Assembly: GCF_004745955.1 (NCBI RefSeq) | Contig: NZ_SRLD01000007.1 | Location: 62,001 to 126,000, forward strand | Reading direction: 5' to 3' | DNA from: Hymenobacter elongatus | GTDB lineage: Bacteria > Bacteroidota > Bacteroidia > Cytophagales > Hymenobacteraceae | DNA: 64,000 nt | In this document: piece by piece, positions 8,999 through 18,123 of the stretch | Numbering within the stretch: the stretch's first letter is position 1 | Layout of the letters: each line of letters begins with the position of its first letter | Notes under the pieces: generated by a model | What the model saw: the letters and a program-made list of their open reading frames with translations, nothing else | Database searches by the model: none | What the model was told of the DNA's origin: nothing | Made by a program: the position numbers and the translations under genes

Positions 8999-9379
8999 AC
9001 TATAGATTTTGGAATATCAATACGTCAACGTGCCGAGTGGGAAGCCGGTTGATTTCTTGACAGTTATTTCCAGATGGGGTGGGGTTCATCTGGTAAACAG
9101 GGCGCGGGAATTTTCAGTACCAGCCAACGGGGGGGATTCGCTGCCTGATGACTGGCACAATATTAAGAAAACGTTTCTATAGACCCACTATACTACAGTA
9201 AAAATTTAGTAAGTACTTACTCACCCAACAAACTAGCACCTTGACTAACAACTAATTACTAGCAGTGGCCGGCAACACAGCGCAAACAGCGCTTGGGTTC
9301 ATGCCACCAGTACGGCTACGGGCTTTCGACTCAGCAGGTAGCCTACTGAAAAAGCGAAACGCAGCATCCGCTCTCTGGT

Positions 9380-10921
9380 TTAGATTTCTGTTTTCGCAGC
9401 AGCATGGATCGAGGACGCTTTTTCAGTAGGGCGCCACTTATGGGGTGCCAAGTTGGTCTGCTCCTGTCTCATGAGCAGCATGTACACGCCACCTGCCACA
9501 AAAAAACCAACGAACCAGGCGTAGTCATACACTGCAACCAGCCCAGCCCAGATCAATTGTTTGTCTAAGGCACCGATGGCGGCGAGAAAGCCCGGGACGT
9601 TGGGCAGAATTCCGATGATCAATGCGACCAACGCCCGCATATTATAGCCCTTTTGATAGGTATAGGCGCCTTGGTACTGATAAAGCTGGGGCACGTCGAG
9701 GTGTTCTTTGCGCAGCAGGTAATAATCGGCCAGCATAATGCCGCCAATGGGCCCAAGCAAGCCCGAATAGCCCACCAGCCAGGTAAAAATGTAACCGGAA
9801 GGATCCGCAATAAGCTTCCAGGGGAAGATCAGGAGCCCCAGTACGCCGGTGATGTAGCCCCCGGTCTTGAACGTAATATGGGCGGGCGAAACATTGGCGA
9901 AGTCGTTGGCCGGACTCACGATATTGGCGGCAATATTGGTAGCCAGCGTAGAAAGCGCCACGGCCAGCATGGCGACGCTCACCAGCAGCTTGCTGTCGAA
10001 CTTACCAGCCAGCACCACCGGGTCCCAGATAGTGGTGCCGTAAATCACGAAGGTGGCGGAGGTTACGACCACACCCACGAAGGAAAAAACGGTCATGGAA
10101 GCGGGTAGCCCAATGGCCTGCCCCAGCAGTTGGGCCCGCTGACTGGTGGCGTACCGGGTGAAGTCGGGAATATTCAACGAAAGCGTAGCCCAAAAGCCCA
10201 CCATACCCGTGAGAGCGGGAAAGAAAAACGCCCAGAAAGCGGCGTCAGTGGCGAATTTGGATGGCTGCGCCAGAATCGGGCCCAGGCCATGCCCGGCCGT
10301 AATGGCCCACCACAGCAGCGCCAGCGCCGCCACGGGCAGAAAAAAAGCCTTGAAGACCAGCAACTTCCTGATGCTCTCGACCCCCAAGTGCACCACGTAC
10401 ATATTGAGCAGCCAAAACAGAAAAAACGTAATGGCCGGGCCCGTAGCCAGCGCCCAGGAAGCCGGAAAAACCGGCGGCAGCGTAGCCAGGGCCGGCAGCC
10501 ACAGCACCCCCATCTGATAGAGTGCGTAGCCCCCGATCCAGGTTTGAATACCAAACCAGCCGCAGGCAATCAGCGCCCGGAGCAGCGCCGGAACATTGGC
10601 CCCACGCACCCCGAAGCTAGCCCGTGCCAACACCGGAAACGGAATACCGTACCGGGCTCCCGCCCGCCCGTTGAGCAACATCGGAATGAGCACGATACTG
10701 TTGCCCAGAAAGATGGTCAGCAGCGCCTGCCACCAGTTCATACCGCCCTGAATCAGGGAACTGGCCAGCATATAGGTCGGGATGCACAGGCTCATGCTGA
10801 TCCAGAGGGCCGCGTAATTGCCCGTGCCCCAGCTGCGGTGGGCCGGAGCAATGGGGGCCAGATCTTCGCTGCTGAGGCCCGGGGCGGGGGCTAGTATCGC
10901 GCTGGGTAGAGGAGCAATCAT
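9380..10921 (-). CDS. NCS1-family nucleobase/hydantoin permease
   Basis: 513 residues with about twelve hydrophobic segments. The N-terminal part has the NCS1 signatures WGTGNYAALWISMSLCIPTY, GGMNWWQALLTIFLGN and GIPFPVLARASFGVRGANVP, with the helix-3 segment CGWFGIQTWIGGYALY. Later FPALTGMVGFWATLSLNIPDF and NDFANVSPAHITFKTGGY match transmembrane regions 6 and 8. NCS1 carriers take up purines, pyrimidines, allantoin or hydantoins with H+ or Na+. The WFGIQTW segment and overall length favour the PucI/hydantoin-type branch, but the substrate is not settled. It is monocistronic. A palindrome GAACGACAGAATCGTTC lies upstream, next to a TACTTTCG box that resembles the Bacteroidota -7 element. Confidence 0.88.
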   Translation of the reverse strand: MIAPLPSAILAPAPGLSSEDLAPIAPAHRSWGTGNYAALWISMSLCIPTYMLASSLIQGGMNWWQALLTIFLGNSIVLIPMLLNGRAGARYGIPFPVLARASFGVRGANVPALLRALIACGWFGIQTWIGGYALYQMGVLWLPALATLPPVFPASWALATGPAITFFLFWLLNMYVVHLGVESIRKLLVFKAFFLPVAALALLWWAITAGHGLGPILAQPSKFATDAAFWAFFFPALTGMVGFWATLSLNIPDFTRYATSQRAQLLGQAIGLPASMTVFSFVGVVVTSATFVIYGTTIWDPVVLAGKFDSKLLVSVAMLAVALSTLATNIAANIVSPANDFANVSPAHITFKTGGYITGVLGLLIFPWKLIADPSGYIFTWLVGYSGLLGPIGGIMLADYYLLRKEHLDVPQLYQYQGAYTYQKGYNMRALVALIIGILPNVPGFLAAIGALDKQLIWAGLVAVYDYAWFVGFFVAGGVYMLLMRQEQTNLAPHKWRPTEKASSIHAAAKTEI

Positions 10922-11256
10922 ACCAATGCCGGCCAGAAAAGGTGGAGAAACGAACCGCAGCCACCCTAGCCAGAACGACAGAATCGTTCGAAAGTAGGCC
11001 GAGCTAACCCGGGTTACAGTAGCGGCTGTGGCATCTTGCTCCTAAAGCTAGAAGAATTAGGCAGTTGGTGACGAAAACCCATCTGGTAATTCTCGCAAGG
11101 CGAACCGCACTGTACTTGCTGGCGCATAAGTTGACCGCAAATGCCCGCTCAGAATTTTTGCATGCGCTCTGCGACTGATGGAGGCTCGGATTTGTGGTGA
11201 ACTCTTGTGGCTTATTCTGTGAAAATACAATAGCCACGCACACACCAAAAGGAAAA

Positions 11257-11297
11257 CCCCGCACAAACCGTGTTTAAACGACCTGTGCGGGGCTTTT
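11257..11297 (-). terminator. Terminator downstream of tRNA-Ser
   Basis: A 9-bp perfect stem, CCCCGCACA/TGTGCGGGG, around a loop containing GTTTAAAC. It is flanked by A-runs on one side and T-runs on the other, so it can work in both directions. It lies just past the tRNA 3' end. Confidence 0.75.
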
Positions 11298-11308
11298 CTA
11301 ATTTTCTG

Positions 11309-11396
11309 TAGAGAGGATGGGATTCGAACCCACGATAACCTTTTGGGCTATACACACTTTCCAGGCGTGCTCCTTCGACCACTCGGACACCTCTCT
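11309..11396 (-). tRNA. tRNA-Ser (anticodon GGA)
   Basis: Read on the minus strand, the acceptor stem AGAGAGG pairs with CCTCTCT. The D-arm is TCCGAGTGGTCGAAGGA, the anticodon arm CACGCCTGGAAAGTGTG places GGA in the loop, a long class II variable arm follows, and the T-arm is GTGGGTTCGAATCCCAT. The 88-nt length and long variable arm are typical of serine tRNAs, and the body closely resembles E. coli tRNA-Ser(GGA). The CCA end is not encoded. Confidence 0.95.
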
Positions 11397-11461
11397 AGGG
11401 TAGTAATCGGGTGCAAAGTAACGGCCCTTTTTCCGGAAACACAAGCCGGCGGCTATTCCTG

Positions 11462-12553
11462 TTAGCCTAAACTGATTTCGCCGCGCAGGTCCTGGGCCAG
11501 TAAGCGGGCCGTTTGCTGAGGGCTGCGGCCGAGGCCCAGCACAAACATGAGCTTAGTAATGGCGGCTTCGGCCGTAATATCTTCGCCGCCAATTACGCCC
11601 AGATCAGTGAGTTGGGAGCTGGTTTCGTATTGCCCCTGAATCACGCGGCCTTCCTCGCACTGGCTCACGTTAAGCAGCTGCACACCCCGCTCGTGGGCAT
11701 CGCGCAGACACTGTAAAAACCAGGCGGCCGTGGGCGCGTTGCCTGAGCCGTAGGTTTCGAGCACGCAGCCCCGCAGGCCTTCCACTTCCAGAATAGACCG
11801 CACGACCCGCTCGGTGATGCCGGGAAACAGCTTCAGAATCACGACCTGCTCTTCCAGCTGCTGGTGCACGCGCAAGGGCGCAGAGGGCAAGTGGCGGATC
11901 TGCTTGTCATTGAACTCAACCTCAATGCCGGCGCGGGCCAGGGGCGGGTAGTTTTCGCTGCGGAAAGCATTGTATTGCCGACTTTCGACCTTCTTGGCGC
12001 GGTTGCCCCGAATCAGCAGGTCGTTGAAGAAGACGCACACTTCCGGCACGCGCACCGTGCCAGCCTTGGGGTGGCGCGCCACGGCAATATCGAGGGCGGT
12101 AATCAGGTTGCGGCGGGCATCGGTACGGATGCGGCCCACGGGCACCTGGGCCCCGGTAAAAACAACGGTTTTGCCCACGTTTTCCAGCAGGTAGCTCAGT
12201 GCTGCCGCCGAGTAGGCCATAGTGTCGGTGCCGTGCAGCACCACGAAACCGTCGTAGTGGGCGTAGTTTTCCTCGATAATAGCGGCCAGCGCCAGCCAGT
12301 CGCGGGCCGTTACGTTGGAAGAGTCAATCGGCTGGGACAGGCTCAGCACCGAGAGGTTCATGTTGAGCTGGCGCAGCTCGGGCATTTTCCGCCGAATTTG
12401 CTCGAACTTCATGGGTACCAGCTCCCCGCTCTTGCTATACTCCATGCCCACGGTGCCGCCCGTGTAAATGACCAGCACGGAAGTAGCAGGCCGGGCCCCG
12501 GGTCCGACGGGCGTAATGGTAATGAGAGGCAGCGTAAGGGGATGAACAGGCAC
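11462..12553 (-). CDS. ansA: Type I (cytoplasmic) L-asparaginase
   Basis: Contains both asparaginase signatures: VLVIYTGGTVGM with the nucleophilic threonine, and GFVVLHGTDTMAYSAAALSY with the second catalytic threonine-aspartate pair. The later QVPVGRIRTDARRNL segment carries the conserved region around the catalytic lysine. The protein hydrolyses asparagine to aspartate and ammonia in the cytoplasm. The start is uncertain. The frame is open to an ATG at 12640, but those first residues overlap the end of tatD and read as noise. I chose the GTG at 12553; a TTG at 12592 just after the tatD stop is also possible. It is probably co-transcribed with tatD. The family is certain, the N-terminus is not. 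Confidence 0.9.
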   Translation of the reverse strand: MPVHPLTLPLITITPVGPGARPATSVLVIYTGGTVGMEYSKSGELVPMKFEQIRRKMPELRQLNMNLSVLSLSQPIDSSNVTARDWLALAAIIEENYAHYDGFVVLHGTDTMAYSAAALSYLLENVGKTVVFTGAQVPVGRIRTDARRNLITALDIAVARHPKAGTVRVPEVCVFFNDLLIRGNRAKKVESRQYNAFRSENYPPLARAGIEVEFNDKQIRHLPSAPLRVHQQLEEQVVILKLFPGITERVVRSILEVEGLRGCVLETYGSGNAPTAAWFLQCLRDAHERGVQLLNVSQCEEGRVIQGQYETSSQLTDLGVIGGEDITAEAAITKLMFVLGLGRSPQQTARLLAQDLRGEISLG

Positions 12554-12593
12554 GGGCGGGGCGGGTGGAGAAGGCGGAAGAAAGTAAGGCAAG

Positions 12594-13361
12594 CTACAGC
12601 TTGAACAGGTCTTGGGCCGTACGAGTAGTGGCTTCCGCAATTTCCTCCGGCGTTTTGCCCAGCAGCTCGGCTACACGGTGCGCTATCAGGGGCAGATAGG
12701 AAGGCTCGTTGCGCTTGCCCCGGTGCGGCACGGGAGCCAGGTAGGGGCAGTCGGTTTCGAGCAGCAGGTGCGCCAGGTCAACGGCGGGCAGAAACTTGTC
12801 GGCCCCGCCGTTTTTGAACGTTGCCACGCCGCCAATGCCCAGCTTGAAGCCCAGCCCTATAGCGCGGTCAGCCTCTTCCTTCGTCCCCGAAAAGCAGTGA
12901 AATACCCCGCGCAGCGTGCCATCCTGAGCAGCCTCGATGATGTCGGCGGTTTCGGCGAAGGCGTCGCGGGTGTGCAGCACCACGGGCAGGTCGTACTTCT
13001 TGGCCAGAGCTACCTGCACGCGTAGCGCCTCCTGCTGCTGAGCGACGAAGGTTTTATCCCAGTAAAAGTCGAGGCCGCACTCCCCTACTGCAGCAAACGG
13101 CCGCTTGCCGAGCCACTCTTCCACCAGATACAGTTCCCGCTCAAAATCCTTGCCCACCGAGCACGGATGCAGGCCCATCATGGCGAAGCACTGCTGCGGA
13201 AACCGCGCCTCCGTTTCGAGCATTCTATCGATGCTGGTGTGGTCGATGTTGGGCATCACGATGGTCGTGACGCCGACTTCGTAGGCGCGCCGCAACGCCT
13301 CGTCGCGGTCCGTCTTGAATTGTTCGGAGTAAATGTGGGCGTGCGAATCGGTGAGCTGCAT
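12594..13361 (-). CDS. TatD-family metal-dependent hydrolase
   Basis: 255 residues, the usual TatD length. Metal ligands and motifs appear in order: DSHAHI at the start, GECGLDFYWDK near residue 95, LHTRDAF, FHCFSGTKEEA, and LLETDCPYLAPVPHRGKRN near the C-terminus. TatD proteins are TIM-barrel DNases/3'-5' exonucleases of the amidohydrolase type; E. coli TatD acts in DNA repair and RNA turnover. The downstream asparaginase gene begins within or just after its end, suggesting a two-gene unit. The exact substrate of this copy is unknown. Confidence 0.93.
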   Translation of the reverse strand: MQLTDSHAHIYSEQFKTDRDEALRRAYEVGVTTIVMPNIDHTSIDRMLETEARFPQQCFAMMGLHPCSVGKDFERELYLVEEWLGKRPFAAVGECGLDFYWDKTFVAQQQEALRVQVALAKKYDLPVVLHTRDAFAETADIIEAAQDGTLRGVFHCFSGTKEEADRAIGLGFKLGIGGVATFKNGGADKFLPAVDLAHLLLETDCPYLAPVPHRGKRNEPSYLPLIAHRVAELLGKTPEEIAEATTRTAQDLFKL

Positions 13362-13460
13362 GTGGTACGGGGTAGGTAATACGGGGTGAGTGCCACCGCT
13401 GACTTTTCAGCGGTAAGCTGCCGTGGCTGGCACAAAGTACGCGGCGGTTTTGGCTATTGG

Positions 13461-14564
13461 TCAGGTGTAGGAACGGCCTTTCCACTCGAACGACAGAGGC
13501 AATAGCCGAAACACGGTTAGGCCGATAGTCAGAGCCACGGTATATACTTCAAATGCCGGCAGCAGGTGCCAGGGCATGCGCAAACCCGCCCGGCGGTAGC
13601 AGCCGTAGGCCAGCACGCCCTGGAGCAGCACCTTCGCCGCCAGCACGCTCAGCGCGACCAGCGGGCCAGCCAGCCACGCCAGCAGCAGCAGCAGCGGATA
13701 AAACGCCGCGTAGAAAATCAGGCCGCCCTGCAGCCAGCCCGGCAAAGCTTCTACCCCCCGCATCCAGCGCCGGCGCTGGTGCAGCAGCCGCAGGGGCGTG
13801 CTCGTGGGCAGCGAGTAGGCCAGCACTTCGGGGCGAAAGACATTCCGAAAGGTGAAACCCTGGGCCAGCACGGCCTTGAACAGTTCAAAGTCCTCGGTGA
13901 CGGAAAACGGCAGCCGCTCGTAGCCGCCCGTGGCCTCATAGGCGGCGCGCGTCACGAGCATGTTGTTGCCCATGGCTGTTACCGGGCGGCCCCCATCCGA
14001 CACAACCTGCACCAGCCCCAACGACAGCAGCCAATCGAGGCCCTGCAGCCGGTCGAACAGCCGGGGGCCATGCACGACGGTCAGGCCCGTCACCGTGCCC
14101 ACTTCGGGCCGGGCGTAGGGCAGCAGCGCTTCGATCCAGCCACCGGGTACGGTAATATCGGCGTCGGTGATGAAGAAAAAATCGGTGGTAGCCTGGCGGG
14201 CCAGGTGGGCCAGCACATTGGCCTTACCCCGGGCCGTGCCGAGGTTATCGACAATGCTCAGGCACTGAAACTGGCCAGCATAGCCCTGCATAGCTTGCTC
14301 GGCGACGCGCCGGGTCTGGTCGGTGGAGGCATCGTCGCCGACCAGCACTTCCAGCAAGTGCGCCGGGTAGCGTAGCTGCCGAATAGCCGCCAGGCAGCGC
14401 CCTAACGCGGCTTCCTCATTGCGGGCGGCAATCAGAATGCTAACCCGGGGCCAGGGCGCGGGCGGCGCGGGCGGGGCTTCGCGCTTGCGCGCCCAGAACA
14501 GCAGCGTGGCGGTAGCCAGCACCAAAAACCAGAGTCCGAAATAAGCACTGAGAATGACGAGCAT
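13461..14564 (-). CDS. Membrane-bound GT2-family glycosyltransferase
   Basis: 367 residues from the ATG at 14564 (MLVILSAYFGLWFLVL). One N-terminal membrane helix is followed by a GT-A domain: VSILIAARNEEAALGRCL, VLVGDDASTDQT, FFFITDADITVP (the DxD motif) and the Q/RxxRW-like LLHQRRRWMRGVEAL. Two or three hydrophobic helices close the protein. This layout is shared with processive or lipid-directed GT2 enzymes. It starts eight bp after the polysaccharide deacetylase stop, so the two are co-transcribed and probably act on the same surface glycan. Sugar and acceptor are unknown. An upstream ATG at 14666 lies inside the deacetylase gene and is rejected. Confidence 0.88.
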   Translation of the reverse strand: MLVILSAYFGLWFLVLATATLLFWARKREAPPAPPAPWPRVSILIAARNEEAALGRCLAAIRQLRYPAHLLEVLVGDDASTDQTRRVAEQAMQGYAGQFQCLSIVDNLGTARGKANVLAHLARQATTDFFFITDADITVPGGWIEALLPYARPEVGTVTGLTVVHGPRLFDRLQGLDWLLSLGLVQVVSDGGRPVTAMGNNMLVTRAAYEATGGYERLPFSVTEDFELFKAVLAQGFTFRNVFRPEVLAYSLPTSTPLRLLHQRRRWMRGVEALPGWLQGGLIFYAAFYPLLLLLAWLAGPLVALSVLAAKVLLQGVLAYGCYRRAGLRMPWHLLPAFEVYTVALTIGLTVFRLLPLSFEWKGRSYT

Positions 14565-14571
14565 ACAAATG

Positions 14572-15213
14572 TTAAAGCAGCTCGAACCGGAAGCCCTGCC
14601 CAGCGAAGTGCGCCAGGTAGCGGGGCAATACGTAGCGCAGGTTGCGGCTGGCCTTGCGGCTGTCATGAAAAACGACTACCGAGCCGGGACGCGTCAGGCG
14701 CAGGGCATCGCGCAGGCATTGCTCGCTGGCGTAGGAGTGGTCGTAATCGCAGGTGAGCAAATCCCACATAACGACGCGGTAATCAGGCCGCAGCTGACGG
14801 TTGAGCGCGGGCGTAAGCCGGCCGTAGGGCGGCCGGAAAAAGCGCGGGGCCCCAGCAGGCAGCACAGCGTCGAGGGCCGCCTGGCACTGTTGAATGTCCT
14901 GGTGGTAGGCAGCTGCCGGCGTCGACCACCCGCTGAGGTGGTGGTAGGTATGGTTGCCGAGCTGGTGGCCGGCGGCCACGGCGGCCCGGGCTATTTCCGG
15001 GTGCCGCCGCAGGTTGTCGCCCACGCAAAAAAACAGGGCTTTGGCATTATATTGCGCCAATTGTTCCAGCACCCAGGGCGTCTCCTCCGGAATCGGGCCG
15101 TCGTCGAAGGTCAGGTATAGCGTCGGCTGGCCGTGCGCATGCGGGCCGCGCCAGATCGTATCGGGAAGCCAGCGGTGCATTACTTCGGGCAGACGGTGCA
15201 GGTGCATGCGCAA
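14572..15213 (-). CDS. Polysaccharide deacetylase (NodB domain)
   Basis: 213 residues. NodB motifs are complete: LYLTFDDGP with the catalytic and metal aspartates, HQLGNHTYHH with the H-x3-H metal ligands, FFRPPYGR, a VMWDLLTCDY segment, and a final VVFHDS that supplies the catalytic histidine. There is no obvious signal peptide, which is common when the enzyme acts at the membrane face or the start is misjudged. It removes N-acetyl groups from glycans such as peptidoglycan or exopolysaccharide. The gene is sandwiched between two glycosyltransferase genes in a polysaccharide cluster, so modification of the secreted glycan is the likely job. Confidence 0.92.
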   Translation of the reverse strand: MRMHLHRLPEVMHRWLPDTIWRGPHAHGQPTLYLTFDDGPIPEETPWVLEQLAQYNAKALFFCVGDNLRRHPEIARAAVAAGHQLGNHTYHHLSGWSTPAAAYHQDIQQCQAALDAVLPAGAPRFFRPPYGRLTPALNRQLRPDYRVVMWDLLTCDYDHSYASEQCLRDALRLTRPGSVVVFHDSRKASRNLRYVLPRYLAHFAGQGFRFELL

Positions 15214-15243
15214 GGAAACGTGAAGAAATGAAGGGAGGACGGT

Positions 15244-16386
15244 TTACCGCTCTGGCCGGCCGGCCGTTGCTTCAACAATACTTTGCCACAACTGCTCGGC
15301 ACTGCGCACCCACGAAAACCGGTGCACGTTTTCCAGGCCCTGCGCTAGTAGCCGCGCCCGCAGCGGAGCATCGGCGGCCATCTGCTCCAGGCCGTTGGCA
15401 ATGGAGTCGACCGAAAATGGGTCGACGAGCAAGGCGGCGGGGCCGGCCACCTCGGGCATGGAGCTGCAGTTAGAAGTAATGACAGGCGACGCGCAGGCCT
15501 GGGCTTCGATGATAGGAATGCCAAATCCTTCGAAATAAGGCACATACACTGTCGCCAAAGCCGCCGCGTAAAGCTCCACCAGCTCTACATCGGTTACTCG
15601 GCCGGTGAGATGCACGGCGCTCCGGTGCTCCATCTGCTGGTAGGCGTCGAACATGGGGCCGGCTTTCCAGGCCGTGCGGCCCACGATGAGCAGCCTGGCC
15701 GGCGAGGCGGTGCGCGCTTTGAACTGGTCGAAGGCGCGCAGCAGATGCACCAGGTTTTTGCGCGGCTGCAGGGCTCCCACAAACAGAAAATACGGTTGAC
15801 CGGCGCTGAATCGTTCCCGCACCGGCAGCTGCTCGGCGGCGGACAACGGCCGGAAATGCGCGTCAGCGGCATTATGCACGACCCGTATTTTGTCGGCGTT
15901 GGTGCCATACGTATCCACCAAGTCCTGCTTTGTAGCCTCCGACACGGCCACGATGCGGGCCGAGGCGCGCACGAAGCGCGGAGTGAAATAGTGGTAGTAT
16001 TTGCGTTGCAGCCAGTCGACGTCCCGCGGAAAATGCTCGAAAGCCAGATCGTGAATGACGGTGACGCGCGGCACTCGGGTACGCAGCGTAGTGAAGCCAT
16101 CCGGACTCAGAAACACGGCGGGCCGGTGCCGGGCCAGCCAAGTGGCTACCGCGCCCTCAAACCAGGCCACGAACAGCAACGGGTGGCGCGCCGACGGGTA
16201 GAGCACGTGAGGCACTACATTGTCGGCAAACAGGTAGCGCGCATCGTAGGCCCGGTCGAAAAGGAAATGGAAGGTATGGTCGGGGTGCTGCCGCACGAGG
16301 CGGCTGAGCGTTTCGAAGGTGAAGCGCCCGATACCTTCGAGCTTGTCGCCGGGCAGCAGAAAGCGGACATTTACGGCAATATTCAA
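15244..16386 (-). CDS. GT4-family (GT-B fold) glycosyltransferase
   Basis: 380 residues. The N-terminal half starts MNIAVNVRFLLPGDKLEGIG and contains VTVIHDLAFEHFP, as in mannosyltransferase-like members. The C-terminal nucleotide-sugar domain has FLFVGALQPRKNL and the E-x7-E pair in YFEGFGIPIIEAQACASP, followed by SSMPEVAGPAALLVDP. It is cytoplasmic or peripheral. GT4 enzymes with this pattern often transfer mannose, but the donor cannot be read here. It follows the flippase gene by about 67 bp and precedes the deacetylase by 30 bp in the same direction. Confidence 0.92.
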   Translation of the reverse strand: MNIAVNVRFLLPGDKLEGIGRFTFETLSRLVRQHPDHTFHFLFDRAYDARYLFADNVVPHVLYPSARHPLLFVAWFEGAVATWLARHRPAVFLSPDGFTTLRTRVPRVTVIHDLAFEHFPRDVDWLQRKYYHYFTPRFVRASARIVAVSEATKQDLVDTYGTNADKIRVVHNAADAHFRPLSAAEQLPVRERFSAGQPYFLFVGALQPRKNLVHLLRAFDQFKARTASPARLLIVGRTAWKAGPMFDAYQQMEHRSAVHLTGRVTDVELVELYAAALATVYVPYFEGFGIPIIEAQACASPVITSNCSSMPEVAGPAALLVDPFSVDSIANGLEQMAADAPLRARLLAQGLENVHRFSWVRSAEQLWQSIVEATAGRPER

Positions 16387-16453
16387 CGACAGTGCAGGGT
16401 TTCGGAGGCGCTAGATGCCCGTTTGTAAAAAGACTTTCCGGTGTATACGGGCC

Positions 16454-17974
16454 TCAGCGGCGCAGGGCTTTCAGCTCGGCTACCCGCACAAGGCCGGTGG
16501 CAAACAGGATAGCGACAAACACCAGCCCCGCGCCCACCGCTTCCAGCAGCCAGTGGTTCAGCAATAGCCGCAGGCCCGCGAAGGTACCGCAGAGCAGCCC
16601 AAAGGCCAGCAGCAGCCGCGCCAGCGTGGCCCACGGCACAGCCACGCCCGCCCGCCGACTTACCAGCCACACGTAGCCGCCCGATACCAGCACGGCACAC
16701 AACAGTGTGTTGAGCGCCGCCGCCACGGCCCCGTAGCGCGGCAGCAGCAGCACATTCAGCAGCACGTTCACGGCTATGCTGCCGGCCACGAGCCAGCTCA
16801 CCGGTTTTTCGTGATTGGTGCTGGTGAGCAAGGTGCTGTAGAGGGCAAAAAAGGCGTGTACCAGCACATTCACGAACAGAATTTTCAAGCTCAGCGTCAT
16901 CTGGCCCAGCTCCCGACTGGTACTGTGGGTAAGCTGAAAAAACAGCACTTCGCCCCGAAACAGCACGAAGGCGCACACAAACAGCAGCGGCACCGTAACG
17001 ATGCGCTGCCCGAACCAGAGCAGCTCCTGCTGCTCCTCGCGCTTGCCGGTGGCAAAGGCAAACTTGGCAAAAAACAGCGGCAACACCGTCCAGAGGTACA
17101 TCATGATGGCATCGACCCAGCGGTAGGCCGCCGCGTAGTAGCCCGCCTCGGCCGGCGAGGCCAGCCGCTCCAGCATCAGCATATCCACCCGCTCATTGAG
17201 GCCATATACTAAGGTGATGAGGGCCAGCGGCAGGCTGGCTTTCAGCAGGCCGCGCGCGTGCTCCCACTTCAGCCGGAAGCGCACCCGCCCGTAGAGCCGC
17301 GTCACCAGGGCGTAGAGTACCACGAAGGTAAACAGCACGGCCACGGCGCGGGCACCCACGTAGCGGTCCAGCGTGATGCCCACCGGCAGCAGGGCCAGCA
17401 CAAAGACCAGCAGCAGCGCCTTTTCGAGCACCGACAGCAGCGCATCGGTGTTGAAGCGCTGGTGGGCCTGCAAGGTGCCGCGCAGAAACTGCGTGTACTG
17501 CATCACGAGCAGCGACGCCCCGGTGAGAGCCAGCAGCGTGAGCGTGTGGCCGTGGTAGCCCAGCAGCCAGCCGCTGCCCACCATAATGCCCAGAAACAGC
17601 ACCGAGAGCCAGCCCTTGAGCGGCAGCAGCGTGGGGAAATACTCGGCCAGAAACTCCGGCGTCGCCGCCACGCGCTTGGTGGTGAGCTGCGTAGTACCCA
17701 AATCCGACACGGAGGCCACGATGAGCGTCCAGTTGAACAGGGCCGTGAACGTGCCGAAAGCCGCGTGCCCCAGCCGGTCCTGCACCAGGTTCTCGACCAA
17801 TATCCAACCCGGCTTCACGAGCAGATTGAGCAGAACCACGAAGCTTATATTGCCGAAGAACTTTTTGATACTAATAAGACATAAGTGCGGGTCAAAATTA
17901 GGCAAAAACTGTTGGCACCGCCGCGAAATGCGCGGCCCGGGGCCCCGACCAGTACGCACAGCTTCCATCCACAC
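16454..17974 (-). CDS. Polysaccharide flippase (Wzx-like, MATE/MOP superfamily)
   Basis: Around 470-506 residues with about fourteen hydrophobic helices. The N-terminal KKFFGNISFVVLLNLLVKPG, the SDLGTTQLTTKRVA loop and the central LYGLNERVDMLMLERL segment are typical of oligosaccharide-repeat flippases. It would move undecaprenyl-linked repeat units across the inner membrane. The true start is unclear. No in-frame ATG lies near the conserved N-terminus; the ATG at 17974 gives a basic leader unlike the family, a TTG at 17905 or an ATT at 17875 would fit better, and an ATG at 17882 is out of frame. It is divergent from the Wzz-like gene and heads the minus-strand half of the polysaccharide cluster. 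Confidence 0.85.
   Translation of the reverse strand: MWMEAVRTGRGPGPRISRRCQQFLPNFDPHLCLISIKKFFGNISFVVLLNLLVKPGWILVENLVQDRLGHAAFGTFTALFNWTLIVASVSDLGTTQLTTKRVAATPEFLAEYFPTLLPLKGWLSVLFLGIMVGSGWLLGYHGHTLTLLALTGASLLVMQYTQFLRGTLQAHQRFNTDALLSVLEKALLLVFVLALLPVGITLDRYVGARAVAVLFTFVVLYALVTRLYGRVRFRLKWEHARGLLKASLPLALITLVYGLNERVDMLMLERLASPAEAGYYAAAYRWVDAIMMYLWTVLPLFFAKFAFATGKREEQQELLWFGQRIVTVPLLFVCAFVLFRGEVLFFQLTHSTSRELGQMTLSLKILFVNVLVHAFFALYSTLLTSTNHEKPVSWLVAGSIAVNVLLNVLLLPRYGAVAAALNTLLCAVLVSGGYVWLVSRRAGVAVPWATLARLLLAFGLLCGTFAGLRLLLNHWLLEAVGAGLVFVAILFATGLVRVAELKALRR
17893..17900 (-). promoter_or_regulatory. Candidate -7 box for the flippase operon
   Basis: The minus strand reads TAATTTTG, matching the Bacteroidota -7 consensus TAnnTTTG, just before the probable start region. 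I could not find a convincing TTG -33 box at the usual distance. Confidence 0.35.
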
Positions 17975-18054
17975 CGCAGACAGCGGGCAATAGCGGCCGG
18001 CCGCTTTCGGTGGCAGAACCGCGCCCCGGCCTATTCAATGCGCGGAATTTGAAG

Positions 18055-18062
18055 TAGCTTTG
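18055..18062 (+). promoter_or_regulatory. Candidate -7 box (TAGCTTTG) for the Wzz/ligase pair
   Basis: An exact match to TAnnTTTG 62 bp upstream of the Wzz-like gene, facing it. The -33 partner is weak. Confidence 0.45.
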
Positions 18063-18123
18063 CCCCCAATGCAGTCTGCCGAAAACCGGCTGAAACTGCG
18101 CCCGTTGTCCTTTTACTTTCTGC

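Larger units (their letters stand above)
8337..9379. other. About 1 kb without a recognisable gene
   Basis: Lower in GC than its surroundings, with short chance frames only. It contains a weak terminator-like hairpin at 8736-8767 and a perfect 12-bp inverted repeat at 8968-8998. I see no protein remnant that I can name. Confidence 0.45.

Noticed and set aside
9380-10921. Purine-degradation gene cluster linking the NCS1 permease to the molybdenum hydroxylase
   Set aside because: The hydroxylase looks like the PaoABC aldehyde type, and the two loci are separated by two unrelated genes and over 1 kb of non-coding DNA.
12554-12640. ATG start of asparaginase inside tatD
   Set aside because: Residues from this start read as noise across the conserved end of tatD. 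A GTG or TTG just downstream fits the family length better, although the exact start is unresolved.
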